From the NCBI GenBank assembly GCA_017616655.1, contig JAFZXU010000065.1, forward strand, positions 1-50,226: DNA of 50,226 nt, written 5' to 3'. The position numbers and the translations under genes were made by a program. Below are positions 14,396 through 21,491 of this stretch, piece by piece (position 1 is the stretch's first letter; the number at the start of each line of letters is the position of its first letter). Source of the DNA: Bacteroidales bacterium (GTDB lineage: Bacteria; Bacteroidota; Bacteroidia; Bacteroidales; UBA932). The notes beneath the pieces are model-generated. The model did not search any database. It saw only the letters and a program-made list of their open reading frames with translations, and had not been told where the DNA came from.

Positions 14396-15430
14396 CTAGA
14401 AATACCTCTCTATCTTGTCGTAGGTAAGGGTTTTGCGGCTGCGGAAGAAGTCCCAGACGATGCTGCGGTCGTAGAGGCCGATGTTGTTGCTCTCCTCCTC
14501 GAAGGGAGATGGATCCATATCGCGGCGCAACCGGGCATAATCGCGGTGAGCGCGGAAAACCGCGGCGCAGCATTTCCAGCGGCCGGTGACTAAATAGACC
14601 GCCGCCGAAGCCAGATCGAGACATTTGCGCAGGAAGATGCGGGAGCGGCGGATCGAGTCCGGAAGATTCTTATAGAGCATCAGGAGATTGTTGCGGTAGT
14701 TCAGATAGAGTTTGCGGGGAGAATCGTTGGGCAGCGTGCCGCCTCCCACGTGATAAACCTCCGACTGAGGGATGCACCATACCTGATACCCGAGCAGTTT
14801 TGCCCTCCAGCAGAGATCGATCTCCTCCATATGGGCGAAGAAAGCCTCGTCGAGACCGCCCAGATGGTGATAGAGCGACGCGCGGATCATCATGCAGGCG
14901 CCAGTGGCCCAGAAAACCTCGACCGGTTCATTGTACTGCCCGTTGTCGCGCTCGATATTCGAGAGGATGCGGCCGCGGCAGAAGGGATAGCCGTAGCGGT
15001 CGATGAATCCGCCGGCTGCACCCGCATACTCGAAACAGCCGTGGTCGGCGGCGGAGAGCATCTTGGGCTGGCAGATTCCGGCCTCGGGGGTATCCTCGAG
15101 GAACTCGAACATAGGCTCCAGCCATCCGTCCGGCACCTCCACATCGGAATTCAGAAGCACGTAATAATCGGCTTCAACCTCCTTCAGGGCACGGTTGTAG
15201 CCCCCCGTGAAACCGTAATTGCGGTCGAACTCCACCGTCATCAGGTCGGGATATTCCTTCTCCAGCCACTCTATCGAGCCGTCGGTGGAGCCGTTGTCGG
15301 CCACTACCACGAAGGCGCTGTCGCCGCTGTCGCCCCCGCCGAAAGCAGCCGTAGTGCGTACGACCGAAGGGAGATACTTGCGAAGCATCTTCAGGCCGTT
15401 CCAGTTGAGTATGACTACAGCTACATCCAT
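14396..15430 (-). CDS. family 2 glycosyltransferase
   Basis: This 344-residue GT2 enzyme of the rhamnosyltransferase-like branch starts with VAVVILNWNGLKMLRKYLPSV. It has the nucleotide-sugar motif DNGSTDGS (45-52), the NYGFTGGYNRAL segment, and the metal-binding LNSDVEVP (93-100, SD in place of DXD). FFAHMEEIDLCWRAKLLGY is the catalytic ED-rich block. A C-terminal amphipathic stretch (about 265 to 310) may associate with the membrane. It would transfer a sugar to a cell-surface glycan; donor and acceptor are unknown. It lies 13 bp behind queH but has its own TAACTTTG box overlapping the queH stop, only 8 nt before the ATG. Confidence 0.88.
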   Translation of the reverse strand: MDVAVVILNWNGLKMLRKYLPSVVRTTAAFGGGDSGDSAFVVVADNGSTDGSIEWLEKEYPDLMTVEFDRNYGFTGGYNRALKEVEADYYVLLNSDVEVPDGWLEPMFEFLEDTPEAGICQPKMLSAADHGCFEYAGAAGGFIDRYGYPFCRGRILSNIERDNGQYNEPVEVFWATGACMMIRASLYHHLGGLDEAFFAHMEEIDLCWRAKLLGYQVWCIPQSEVYHVGGGTLPNDSPRKLYLNYRNNLLMLYKNLPDSIRRSRIFLRKCLDLASAAVYLVTGRWKCCAAVFRAHRDYARLRRDMDPSPFEEESNNIGLYDRSIVWDFFRSRKTLTYDKIERYF

Positions 15431-15438
15431 AATCAGGA

Positions 15439-15446
15439 CAAAGTTA
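15439..15446 (-). promoter_or_regulatory. -7 box (TAACTTTG) for the glycosyltransferase gene
   Basis: A perfect TAnnTTTG on the minus strand overlaps the queH stop codon. It ends 8 nt before the start codon, implying an almost leaderless mRNA. Confidence 0.45.
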
Positions 15447-15998
15447 ATGATTTTCAGAGAACTCGCAGCCGCAATACGACTGATTGTAAAAATTCTGTTC
15501 CCGGATAATCTCAGCGCGGCGGGGCTGGAGTCCGCCCTTGCGCCAGTTGCGGCCCCACCATTTCACCTCCGTGCCGCTTTCGCGCGAGACCTCGCCGCAC
15601 GCCCAACTGCCCGCCTCGTCCACCTGCGCCAGGTCCTTCCAGCGGGAAGAAGCCAGCGTGGTGGTAAGGGTACAGATGCCGCGGGATGCCGCATACCGCG
15701 CGGCGCGAAGCAGGCGGAAACGGAAACACTCAAGGCAGCGGGCGCCCCTTTCCGGCTCATCCTCAAGCCCTTTCACCGATGCTAGCCAGGCGGCGTGGTC
15801 GTACTCGTCATCCACAACCTCGAAGCCGAACTTGGCAGCATAGCGGACCACCTCGGCCCGGCGCTTCTCATACTCTTCGAACGGGACGATATTGGAATTG
15901 CTGAAGAAAACGACAGGCTCTATGCCGTTCGCGGCCATCCATTCGATGATGGCGCCGCTGCAGGGGGCGCAGCAGCAGTGCAGAAGAACCCTGTCCAT
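15444..15998 (-). CDS. queH: epoxyqueuosine reductase QueH
   Basis: This 184-residue enzyme performs the last step of queuosine synthesis, reducing epoxyqueuosine in tRNA to queuosine. It is the non-homologous alternative to QueG. Diagnostic cysteines are present: LHCCCAPCS (Cys8-10, Cys13), CLECFRFRL (Cys88, Cys91) and SYCGCEFS (Cys176, Cys178), which hold a 4Fe-4S cluster and an additional metal site. The SNSNIVPFEEYEKR and KGGLQPRR blocks are also conserved. Its ATG overlaps the stop of the hemerythrin-LuxR regulator gene (TAATG), so it is translationally coupled to that gene. The pairing of an iron-sulfur enzyme with an iron-related cluster may be meaningful or chance. Confidence 0.93.
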   Translation of the reverse strand: MDRVLLHCCCAPCSGAIIEWMAANGIEPVVFFSNSNIVPFEEYEKRRAEVVRYAAKFGFEVVDDEYDHAAWLASVKGLEDEPERGARCLECFRFRLLRAARYAASRGICTLTTTLASSRWKDLAQVDEAGSWACGEVSRESGTEVKWWGRNWRKGGLQPRRAEIIREQNFYNQSYCGCEFSENH

Positions 15999-16939
15999 TA
16001 CTCTATGGTATTGATATCCACCAGGTTGTTGAGAATCGCATAGACCGTCAGGCCGGGCACGGTCTTGATTCCGGTCTTGCGGGTAATGTTCTTCCGGTGG
16101 GTAATCACGGTGTTTATGGAGATGTTGTGACGGTCGGCTATCTCCTTGTTGATCAGCCCCTGCGCCACGCTCACCAGAATCTCCTTCTCACGTTCGGAAA
16201 GCTCTCCTCCCCTCTCCTCAGTATCGTGGGATGCCTTGGTCTTGAGGTCCACCGAAGCGCGGGGATTCTCGATGAGGCGCACCATCGGCACGAGAACGTC
16301 GTCCTCAACCTTGGTGTGGCGGGCGAGATCGTCGTGGAGAGTATAGATAAACCTCAGCAGGTCGAAGCGCAGCGCGCTGTCGCAACCCTGCGGCAAGGAA
16401 TTCATTATCAGGTTTTTGAGGTCGGAGAGTTTCTCCTCAATATTGGAGTGGTTCTCTTCGAACTGGTCAATCGAGAAGCGGCTGTCCCGCTGCCCTATCA
16501 TAAGCGACTGGACATACGGAATCACCCACTCCTCCTCGAACTTGAAATGTTTCACCAACTCGGCTTTGTAGTCGTCGAAGAATCGGCGGAATATCTTCTT
16601 CTGGGGCTCCGTGCAGGGGGCTACAAGAGCGGCGATATTCTCGCTCAGATAGACCAGCGCGTCCTTCAGATAGTAGTCGTGGGAGCGGTGGAGGTAAAAG
16701 AGGATGTCGCTCAGGCGGGCGTTGCGCAGCATCTTTGAGACCGGGTGCCCCTCATCGGAGGAATAGACGCTGCAGAGCAGCAGGAAGGTATCGGTGTCGA
16801 GGGAATGGCGCTGGCACATCTCCTCCACCGTATGCTCTCCGAAACTCGAGTCGATTCCCATACGGGACACGACGGCCAGCAGGCGGAAGTTGGATTCCAC
16901 CAGGTCGGCCATCTTCATCTTTCCGTTGATTATCTCCAT
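15998..16939 (-). CDS. hemerythrin-LuxR fusion regulator
   Basis: This 313-residue protein has three parts. Residues 8 to 62 resemble the N-terminal ScdA/RIC domain (DUF542), but its CC motif is replaced by SSFGE. Residues about 75 to 225 form a hemerythrin-like four-helix domain with candidate di-iron ligands His84/His87, His131, Glu135, His164, His202, His208 and Glu212. Residues 247 to 305 are a LuxR/GerE helix-turn-helix (LSEREKEILVSVAQGLINKEIA, SINTVITHRKNITRKTG). The design suggests a transcription factor that senses oxygen, nitric oxide or iron state through a di-iron site. It lies between feoAB and queH and is coupled to queH. The start is uncertain: Met8 or Met10 would give a leader more normal in length than the ATG at 16939. 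Confidence 0.85.
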   Translation of the reverse strand: MEIINGKMKMADLVESNFRLLAVVSRMGIDSSFGEHTVEEMCQRHSLDTDTFLLLCSVYSSDEGHPVSKMLRNARLSDILFYLHRSHDYYLKDALVYLSENIAALVAPCTEPQKKIFRRFFDDYKAELVKHFKFEEEWVIPYVQSLMIGQRDSRFSIDQFEENHSNIEEKLSDLKNLIMNSLPQGCDSALRFDLLRFIYTLHDDLARHTKVEDDVLVPMVRLIENPRASVDLKTKASHDTEERGGELSEREKEILVSVAQGLINKEIADRHNISINTVITHRKNITRKTGIKTVPGLTVYAILNNLVDINTIE

Positions 16940-16949
16940 ATTGCGGCTT

Positions 16950-16957
16950 CAAAGATA
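16950..16957 (-). promoter_or_regulatory. -7 box (TATCTTTG) for the hemerythrin-LuxR gene
   Basis: A perfect TAnnTTTG on the minus strand ends 10 nt before the ATG at 16939. The nearest TTG upstream is only about 12 bp away, so the -33 element is poor. Confidence 0.45.
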
Positions 16958-16980
16958 GCGAAAAAAGCGCAAATCCCTAA

Positions 16981-17133
16981 TCAGTCGCGCTTTCCGCACT
17001 TATCCTTGAGCGCGCACCCCTCACACCAGATGCAGGAACTCCCCCTCTTTTTGCGGGTGCTGTTGATGGAAAGTTCCGCTGCGACGATGGCCGCCGCCAG
17101 CAGTATCAGCACTATGAGGGTCGGAACATTCAT
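16981..17133 (-). CDS. FeoB-associated Cys-rich membrane peptide
   Basis: This 50-residue ORF translates as one N-terminal transmembrane helix (NVPTLIVLILLAAAIVAAEL), a basic segment (STRKKRG) and a Cys cluster, SCIWCEGCALKDKCGKR, giving C-x2-C-x2-C-x5-C. This matches the small FeoB-associated Cys-rich membrane proteins encoded behind feoB in many Bacteroidota and Firmicutes. It starts 5 bp behind the feoB stop and is presumably part of the ferrous-iron uptake operon. The four cysteines could bind iron in the cytosol near the FeoB exit; their biochemical role is not established. Confidence 0.88.
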   Translation of the reverse strand: MNVPTLIVLILLAAAIVAAELSINSTRKKRGSSCIWCEGCALKDKCGKRD

Positions 17134-17137
17134 ATTA

Positions 17138-19501
17138 TTAGAAACATAGCAGGGCCACCCGATACGCCATCAGAGCCACTATCCACGCCACCGCGCACTG
17201 GAAGACGACCATCGCCAGAGCCCACTTCCATCCGAGTTCGCGTTTCACCGCCGCAATCGCAGCCACGCAGGGAGTGTAAAGGAGGCAGAAGGCGAGCATC
17301 GGGATTGCGGTAAGCACCGTCATCGAAGCGGTCACGTTCAGCACCTCCAAGGTTGCCACCACGCTCTCCTTTGCCATAAATCCGGTCACCAAAGCGGTCA
17401 CTATGCGCCAGTCGCCAAGGCCCAGAGGCTGGAACAGCGGAGAGAGCAGGCCTGCAATTGCGGCAAGCATACTCTCCTGAGGCTCAACAAGATTGAAGCC
17501 GAAGTCGAAGCTCTGGAGAATCCAGATAACCACCGCCGCAATCATTATGACGGTGAAGGCCCTCTGCAGGAAGTCCTTGGTCTTGTCCCACAGCAGATGG
17601 CCCACGTTCCTGGCGCCAGGCATACGGTAATTCGGCAGCTCCATAACGAAGGGAGCGATGCCTCCCTCCTTGCGGAGCAGTTTCACTGCCACGGCTATCG
17701 CCACGCCGATAAGTATCGCCGAGAGATAGAGAATCACCAGCACCATCCCTCCGTGTCCCGGGAAAAAGGCGCTGGAAAAGAAGGCGTAGATGGGAATCTT
17801 CGCCGAACAGCTCATATATGGAGTGAGCAGGATGGTCATTTTGCGGTCGCGGGAGGAAGGCAGGGTGCGGGTCGCCATCACGGCGGGAACAGTGCATCCA
17901 AGACCTATCAGCAGCGGCACTATGCTTCGGCCCGTAAGGCCGATCCTTCGCAGGATCTTGTCCGTCACGAAGGCCACGCGCGCCATATATCCGCTGTCTT
18001 CCAGCATCGAAAGGAAGAAAAAGAGGATAATTATAATAGGTACGAAGCTGGCCACGGTGCCGACGCCTCCGAAGATGCCGTCCACCACGAGGGAGCGTAT
18101 GGCGTCATTCACGCCCCAGCGCTCCATTCCGCCGTCTGCAAGGCCTCCGAGCCACTGAATGCCCCTATCGAGCCAGTCCTGCAGCGGGGCGCCCAGCACG
18201 TCTATGCTGAGCCAGATTATCAGGCTCATCACCGCTGCGAAAATGGGAATCGCCGTCCACTTGCCGGTAAGCACCTCGTCTATCTTCGTGCTGCGGATGT
18301 ACTCTTTTGAGAGAGCCGGTTTCACCACCGTATGCCTGCACAGCCTGCCGATGAAGGCGAAACGCATATCGGCTATTGCGGCGCGGCGGTCGAGCCCCCT
18401 CTCACGCTCCATCGCAAGGATAATCTCCTCAACAGCCTGACGCTTGTCGGTGGCAAGCGAGAGCGCATTTTCAATGAGAGGATCTCCCTCCGTCAACTTT
18501 GTGGCGGCGAAGCGCACGGGAATGCCGGCATTTGCCGCTTCCTCCCCGATCAATGGCATTATGGCGTGGAGGCAGCGGTGGACCGCCCCTCCGTGATCGT
18601 TCTCGTCGCAGAAATCCTGAAGGGCCGGTGCCTCCTGATACCTTGCCACGTGCACCGCGTGCTCCACGAGTTCGTCCACGCCCTCTCCCCTGATTGCCGA
18701 AATCGGGACGACCGGAAGGCCGAGAACGCGTTCCATCTCGTTGACGCGGATGGAGCCGCCGTTGCCGCGCAGTTCGTCCATCATATTGAGGCAGAGTACC
18801 ATAGGCACTCCAAGCTCCATCAGCTGGACAGTGAGATAAAGATTGCGTTCTATATTGCCTGCATCCACTATGTTGATTATGCAGTTGGGCTTCTGGCGGA
18901 TGATGAACTCACGGGAGACAATTTCCTCGGCGGTGTAGGGCGAAAGGGAATAGATGCCCGGCAGGTCGGTGACCAGGGTATTGCCGCGCCCCTTTATGAC
19001 TCCGTCCTTACGGTCGACGGTGACGCCCGGGAAGTTGCCCACATGCTGGTTGGCGCCGGTCAGGGCATTGAACAGGGTGGTCTTTCCGCAATTCTGCTGC
19101 CCCGCGAGAGCGAATGTCAGCGTCGCATCCTTCGGAAGGGCGTGGCCGTCGTCCTCGTGATTATGGTAAATTCCCTCCTCTCCGAATCCCGGGTGGGGAT
19201 TGTGGTCGTGAAGCGAAAGGTTGTAGCCGAAATTGACATATTCATCTGACTCTGTGACGCTTGAGGGAGCCTCCGCTTCAACCATTTCCACCTCGACCAG
19301 AGCGGCCTCGGAATGGCGCAGGGAGAGGGAATAGCCTCTTATCAGGATCTCGAGCGGGTCGCCCAGCGGCGCACGCTTCTCCAGCCTCACCACTATCCCG
19401 GCGACAATGCCCATATCGAGCAGATGGCCGCGCAGGGCGCCCTCTCCGCCAACGGAAAGCACCTTCGCCGAATCTCCTGTCTTCAAATCAGCAATCGTCA
19501 T
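17138..19501 (-). CDS. feoB: ferrous iron transporter, FeoA-FeoB fusion
   Basis: This 787-residue inner-membrane protein imports Fe2+. Residues 1 to 75 are an SH3-like FeoA domain (LKTGDSAKVLSVGG, HLLDMGIVAG). A linker with clustered His and acidic residues (about 94 to 120: SLHDHNPHPG, IYHNHEDDGH) leads to the FeoB GTPase. That carries G1 GQQNCGKT (134-141), G3 DLPG (179-182), G4 NMMD (239-242), and the NFPGVTVDRKDG switch. About 8 to 10 membrane helices follow with the two Gate motifs (SILEDSGYMARVAF-like and GLGCTVPAVMATRTL). The last membrane segment ends at the C-terminus, so there is no soluble tail. Fusion of FeoA to FeoB is common in Bacteroidota. The Cys-rich peptide gene follows by 5 bp, then the hemerythrin-LuxR regulator. 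Confidence 0.96.
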   Translation of the reverse strand: MTIADLKTGDSAKVLSVGGEGALRGHLLDMGIVAGIVVRLEKRAPLGDPLEILIRGYSLSLRHSEAALVEVEMVEAEAPSSVTESDEYVNFGYNLSLHDHNPHPGFGEEGIYHNHEDDGHALPKDATLTFALAGQQNCGKTTLFNALTGANQHVGNFPGVTVDRKDGVIKGRGNTLVTDLPGIYSLSPYTAEEIVSREFIIRQKPNCIINIVDAGNIERNLYLTVQLMELGVPMVLCLNMMDELRGNGGSIRVNEMERVLGLPVVPISAIRGEGVDELVEHAVHVARYQEAPALQDFCDENDHGGAVHRCLHAIMPLIGEEAANAGIPVRFAATKLTEGDPLIENALSLATDKRQAVEEIILAMERERGLDRRAAIADMRFAFIGRLCRHTVVKPALSKEYIRSTKIDEVLTGKWTAIPIFAAVMSLIIWLSIDVLGAPLQDWLDRGIQWLGGLADGGMERWGVNDAIRSLVVDGIFGGVGTVASFVPIIIILFFFLSMLEDSGYMARVAFVTDKILRRIGLTGRSIVPLLIGLGCTVPAVMATRTLPSSRDRKMTILLTPYMSCSAKIPIYAFFSSAFFPGHGGMVLVILYLSAILIGVAIAVAVKLLRKEGGIAPFVMELPNYRMPGARNVGHLLWDKTKDFLQRAFTVIMIAAVVIWILQSFDFGFNLVEPQESMLAAIAGLLSPLFQPLGLGDWRIVTALVTGFMAKESVVATLEVLNVTASMTVLTAIPMLAFCLLYTPCVAAIAAVKRELGWKWALAMVVFQCAVAWIVALMAYRVALLCF

Positions 19502-19524
19502 TATCTTCTTCTATTTTCCTGCTG

Positions 19525-19555
19525 CAAAGGTATCCACACCGCCGATTGAAGGCAA
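19525..19555 (-). promoter_or_regulatory. promoter of feoAB
   Basis: On the minus strand TTGC (19552-19555), 19 bp, TACCTTTG (19525-19532) matches the consensus and gives a leader of about 20 nt. Confidence 0.75.
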
Positions 19556-19572
19556 TACCCATTTATAGGTAT

Positions 19573-19600
19573 TTTGATTGCAGATTATTATCTATCTTTG
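19573..19600 (+). promoter_or_regulatory. promoter of the BASS transporter gene
   Basis: TTTG (19573-19576), 16 bp, TATCTTTG (19593-19600). The spacing is a little short. It diverges from the feoAB promoter, and transcription would begin inside the palindrome at 19606-19623. Confidence 0.65.
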
Positions 19601-19605
19601 CACCG

Positions 19606-19623
19606 TTTATAAACGTTTATAAA
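19606..19623 (+). promoter_or_regulatory. perfect 18-bp palindrome, candidate operator
   Basis: TTTATAAACGTTTATAAA is its own reverse complement and fills the space between the -7 box and the start codon, whose A is its last base. With a central CG it resembles LacI-family operators. A 21-bp relative (CCGTTT at its left edge included) lies upstream of ssb at 42795. Confidence 0.6.
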
Positions 19624-20603
19624 TGATTAAGGAACAACTCGCCTCCCTCGACGGAGTAACTCTCAACCTCGGCAGCGGCACGGGACTCATCCTGAGCATA
19701 GTGCTGGCCCTGGTGATGTTCGGCATAGCGCTGGGCATCAAACTCGAAACCCTCAAAAAAGTATTCACAGAACCCAAATCGATCATTACCGGCATCCTGC
19801 TGCAGTGGGTGGGACTTCCGCTGATAACCTTCCTGCTGATCATATGCCTCAACCGCTGGCTCACCCCGATGGTGGCCCTCGGCATGCTGCTGGTGGCAAG
19901 CTGCCCAGGCGGAAACATCTCCAACTTCATGAGCTCCTTCGCCAAGGGCAACACGGAGCTCTCGGTAAGCATGACCGCCGTAGCGACAGTGGCCGCCCCG
20001 GTCGTCACCCCCTTCAATTTCTGGCTCTGGGGCAACCTCTACCTTAAATATGCGAGCCTCTACGGCACAATGACCATACCCCAGCTGGTGATTCCCTTCT
20101 GGCATATCTTCACCACCGTATTCATCATCCTCGGCATTCCCATCGTGCTCGGAATGCTCTGCGCGCACTATTTCCCGAAGTTCTCGGAGAGCATCAAGAA
20201 GCCCTTCTCGATCTTCTCGATAGTTGTCTTCCTGGCGATGGTGCTCGGAATGTTCATCCCCAACTGGCAGCTCTTCATCAAGTATATCGCAGTCATCTTC
20301 GTGCTTGTGCTGATCCATAACGCATGCGCCTTCGGCACCGGCTGGACAGGCGCTACGCTGATGAAGCTCCCCAGGATCGACCGCCGCTCCATCACCATAG
20401 AAGTCGGCATCCAAAACTCCGGACTCGGCCTGACGATGCTGCTGAACCCCGCCATCTTCAAGCCCGAACTCTGGAGCAATCCCGAGACCGGCATAATGTA
20501 CGGCGGAATGCTCTTCGTCACCGCGTGGTGGGGCATCTGGCACATCATATCCGGCCTCACCCTGGCCTCGATTTTCAGAACTCAAAAAAATCCAGCAATA
20601 TGA
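19623..20603 (+). CDS. bile acid:sodium symporter (BASS) family transporter
   Basis: This 326-residue inner-membrane protein has about 9 to 10 hydrophobic segments. It has the BASS fold signatures: MFGIALGIKLE early, QWVGLPLITFLL, and VASCPGGNISNFMSSFAKGNTELSVSMTAVAT in the core where Na+ binds. EVGIQNSGLGLTML is the second discontinuous helix. Family members carry bile acids, pantoate, keto acids or other organic anions with Na+; the substrate cannot be read from the sequence. Despite the name, a bile-acid role should not be assumed. The start codon is the last base pair of an 18-bp palindrome, so expression is probably repressor-controlled. The stop overlaps the next start by 4 bp (ATGA). 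Confidence 0.9.
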   Translation: MIKEQLASLDGVTLNLGSGTGLILSIVLALVMFGIALGIKLETLKKVFTEPKSIITGILLQWVGLPLITFLLIICLNRWLTPMVALGMLLVASCPGGNISNFMSSFAKGNTELSVSMTAVATVAAPVVTPFNFWLWGNLYLKYASLYGTMTIPQLVIPFWHIFTTVFIILGIPIVLGMLCAHYFPKFSESIKKPFSIFSIVVFLAMVLGMFIPNWQLFIKYIAVIFVLVLIHNACAFGTGWTGATLMKLPRIDRRSITIEVGIQNSGLGLTMLLNPAIFKPELWSNPETGIMYGGMLFVTAWWGIWHIISGLTLASIFRTQKNPAI

Positions 20604-21298
20604 AACGTATCCTTTTAATCATCTCCGCCATCCTCCTGACCGTCAGCCTCGCAAGCTGCAAGGGAGGCAGCAAGGCGCCCGAAGGCGAACCCACCGAACC
20701 TCAGGAGGCCTTAACCTTCCCCGAGAGTACTGAAAACAGCGAAGCCGTCGAGGCCGAACCACAGGAAGCGGAGAATTCAGCAGAAATGAAAAAAGAGAGC
20801 AAATTCATCATCTCCACCACCATGGGAGACATGACCGTGAAGCTTTACGACGAGACTCCGCTTCACAAGGCCAACTTCGAGAAACTCGCCAACAACCGCT
20901 TTTATGACGGTATTCTCTTCCACCGCATCATCAACGGATTCATGATCCAGACGGGCGACCCCCTCACGAAGGATGCCACCCAGAGCGACAGATGGGGCAA
21001 CGGAGGTCCCGGTTACACCATCCCCGCCGAGATCGTTCCCGGCCTTACCCACAAGAAGGGAGCGCTTGCTGCAGCACGCCGCGGCGACAAGGTCAATCCG
21101 GCCAAGGAATCCTCCGGTTCGCAGTTCTATATCGTACAGGACGAAAACGGGTGCAAGCATCTCGATGGCGAATATACCGTCTTCGGTGAGGTCATAAGCG
21201 GTTTCGATGTGATCGACAAGATCGCATCCACCTCTACTGATATGCGGGACAGACCGCTCAAGGAGGTAAAAATTATTTCTGTCCGAGCAGTAAAATAA
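20600..21298 (+). CDS. cyclophilin-type peptidyl-prolyl isomerase lipoprotein
   Basis: This 232-residue lipoprotein (signal peptide, lipobox LASC, Cys20) has a Glu/Pro/Ala-rich linker to about residue 60 and a full cyclophilin domain. Catalytic and binding blocks are FHRIINGFMIQTGDP, GPGYTIPAEI, GALAAARRGDKVNPAKESSGSQFYI, LDGEYTVFGEV. It would assist proline isomerisation of exported proteins at a membrane face in the periplasm. It overlaps the BASS transporter by 4 bp and so is co-expressed with it; no functional link is known. The frame is open farther upstream, but the lipobox fixes the start at 20600. Confidence 0.93.
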   Translation: MKRILLIISAILLTVSLASCKGGSKAPEGEPTEPQEALTFPESTENSEAVEAEPQEAENSAEMKKESKFIISTTMGDMTVKLYDETPLHKANFEKLANNRFYDGILFHRIINGFMIQTGDPLTKDATQSDRWGNGGPGYTIPAEIVPGLTHKKGALAAARRGDKVNPAKESSGSQFYIVQDENGCKHLDGEYTVFGEVISGFDVIDKIASTSTDMRDRPLKEVKIISVRAVK

Positions 21299-21302
21299 AT
21301 TG

Positions 21303-21318
21303 TGGCACGCCCTTTGCT
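21303..21318 (+). promoter_or_regulatory. consensus-perfect sigma-54 promoter
   Basis: TGGCACGCCCTTTGCT matches TGGCACG-N4-TTGCW at every defined position, with GG and GC 12 nt apart. It lies 4 nt behind the stop of the cyclophilin gene. The predicted start is near 21329. The window also encodes sigma-54 (34445-35857). Confidence 0.8.
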
Positions 21319-21328
21319 TAATCTAAGT

Positions 21329-21404
21329 CGAAAGCATTTCAGTTAAGTGGTTTTTTCATAGGTTAAGTTAAGGTTGAATCAAGCGCTCCCCGGAGCGCTT
21401 TTTT
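21329..21404 (+). ncRNA. candidate sigma-54-dependent small RNA, about 76 nt
   Basis: The interval from the predicted sigma-54 start to the intrinsic terminator holds no ORF of meaningful length. It contains two TTAAGT copies (21343-21348 and 21363-21368) and a T-run (21351-21356) in an otherwise weakly structured 5' part, then a GC-rich terminator hairpin. That is the layout of a short trans-acting RNA. Alternatively it is an attenuated leader of the lipoprotein gene at 21492. No match to a known RNA family is claimed. Confidence 0.4.
21381..21404 (+). terminator. intrinsic terminator
   Basis: AAGCGCTC / GAGCGCTT forms a perfect 8-bp stem with a 4-nt loop, followed by T-rich sequence. It ends both read-through from the cyclophilin gene and any transcript from the sigma-54 promoter. 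Confidence 0.9.
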
Positions 21405-21450
21405 CATTATCATCAATTTAACTATTTATTTATATATAAAGAATGAATAC

Positions 21451-21468
21451 GCAAATTGTTATATTTGC
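21451..21468 (+). promoter_or_regulatory. -7 box inside an inverted repeat
   Basis: TATATTTG (21460-21467) is overlapped by GCAAAT-N6-ATTTGC (21451-21468). It lies 24 nt before the lipoprotein start at 21492. No clear -33 element is seen, and the repeat could bind a regulator. Confidence 0.4.
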
Positions 21469-21491
21469 GCTATAAAGAAATCCCATTATTT

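Noticed and set aside
19575-19620. Riboswitch or leader RNA before the BASS transporter gene
   Set aside because: The predicted leader is only about 18 nt and is filled by the palindrome, too short for a riboswitch.
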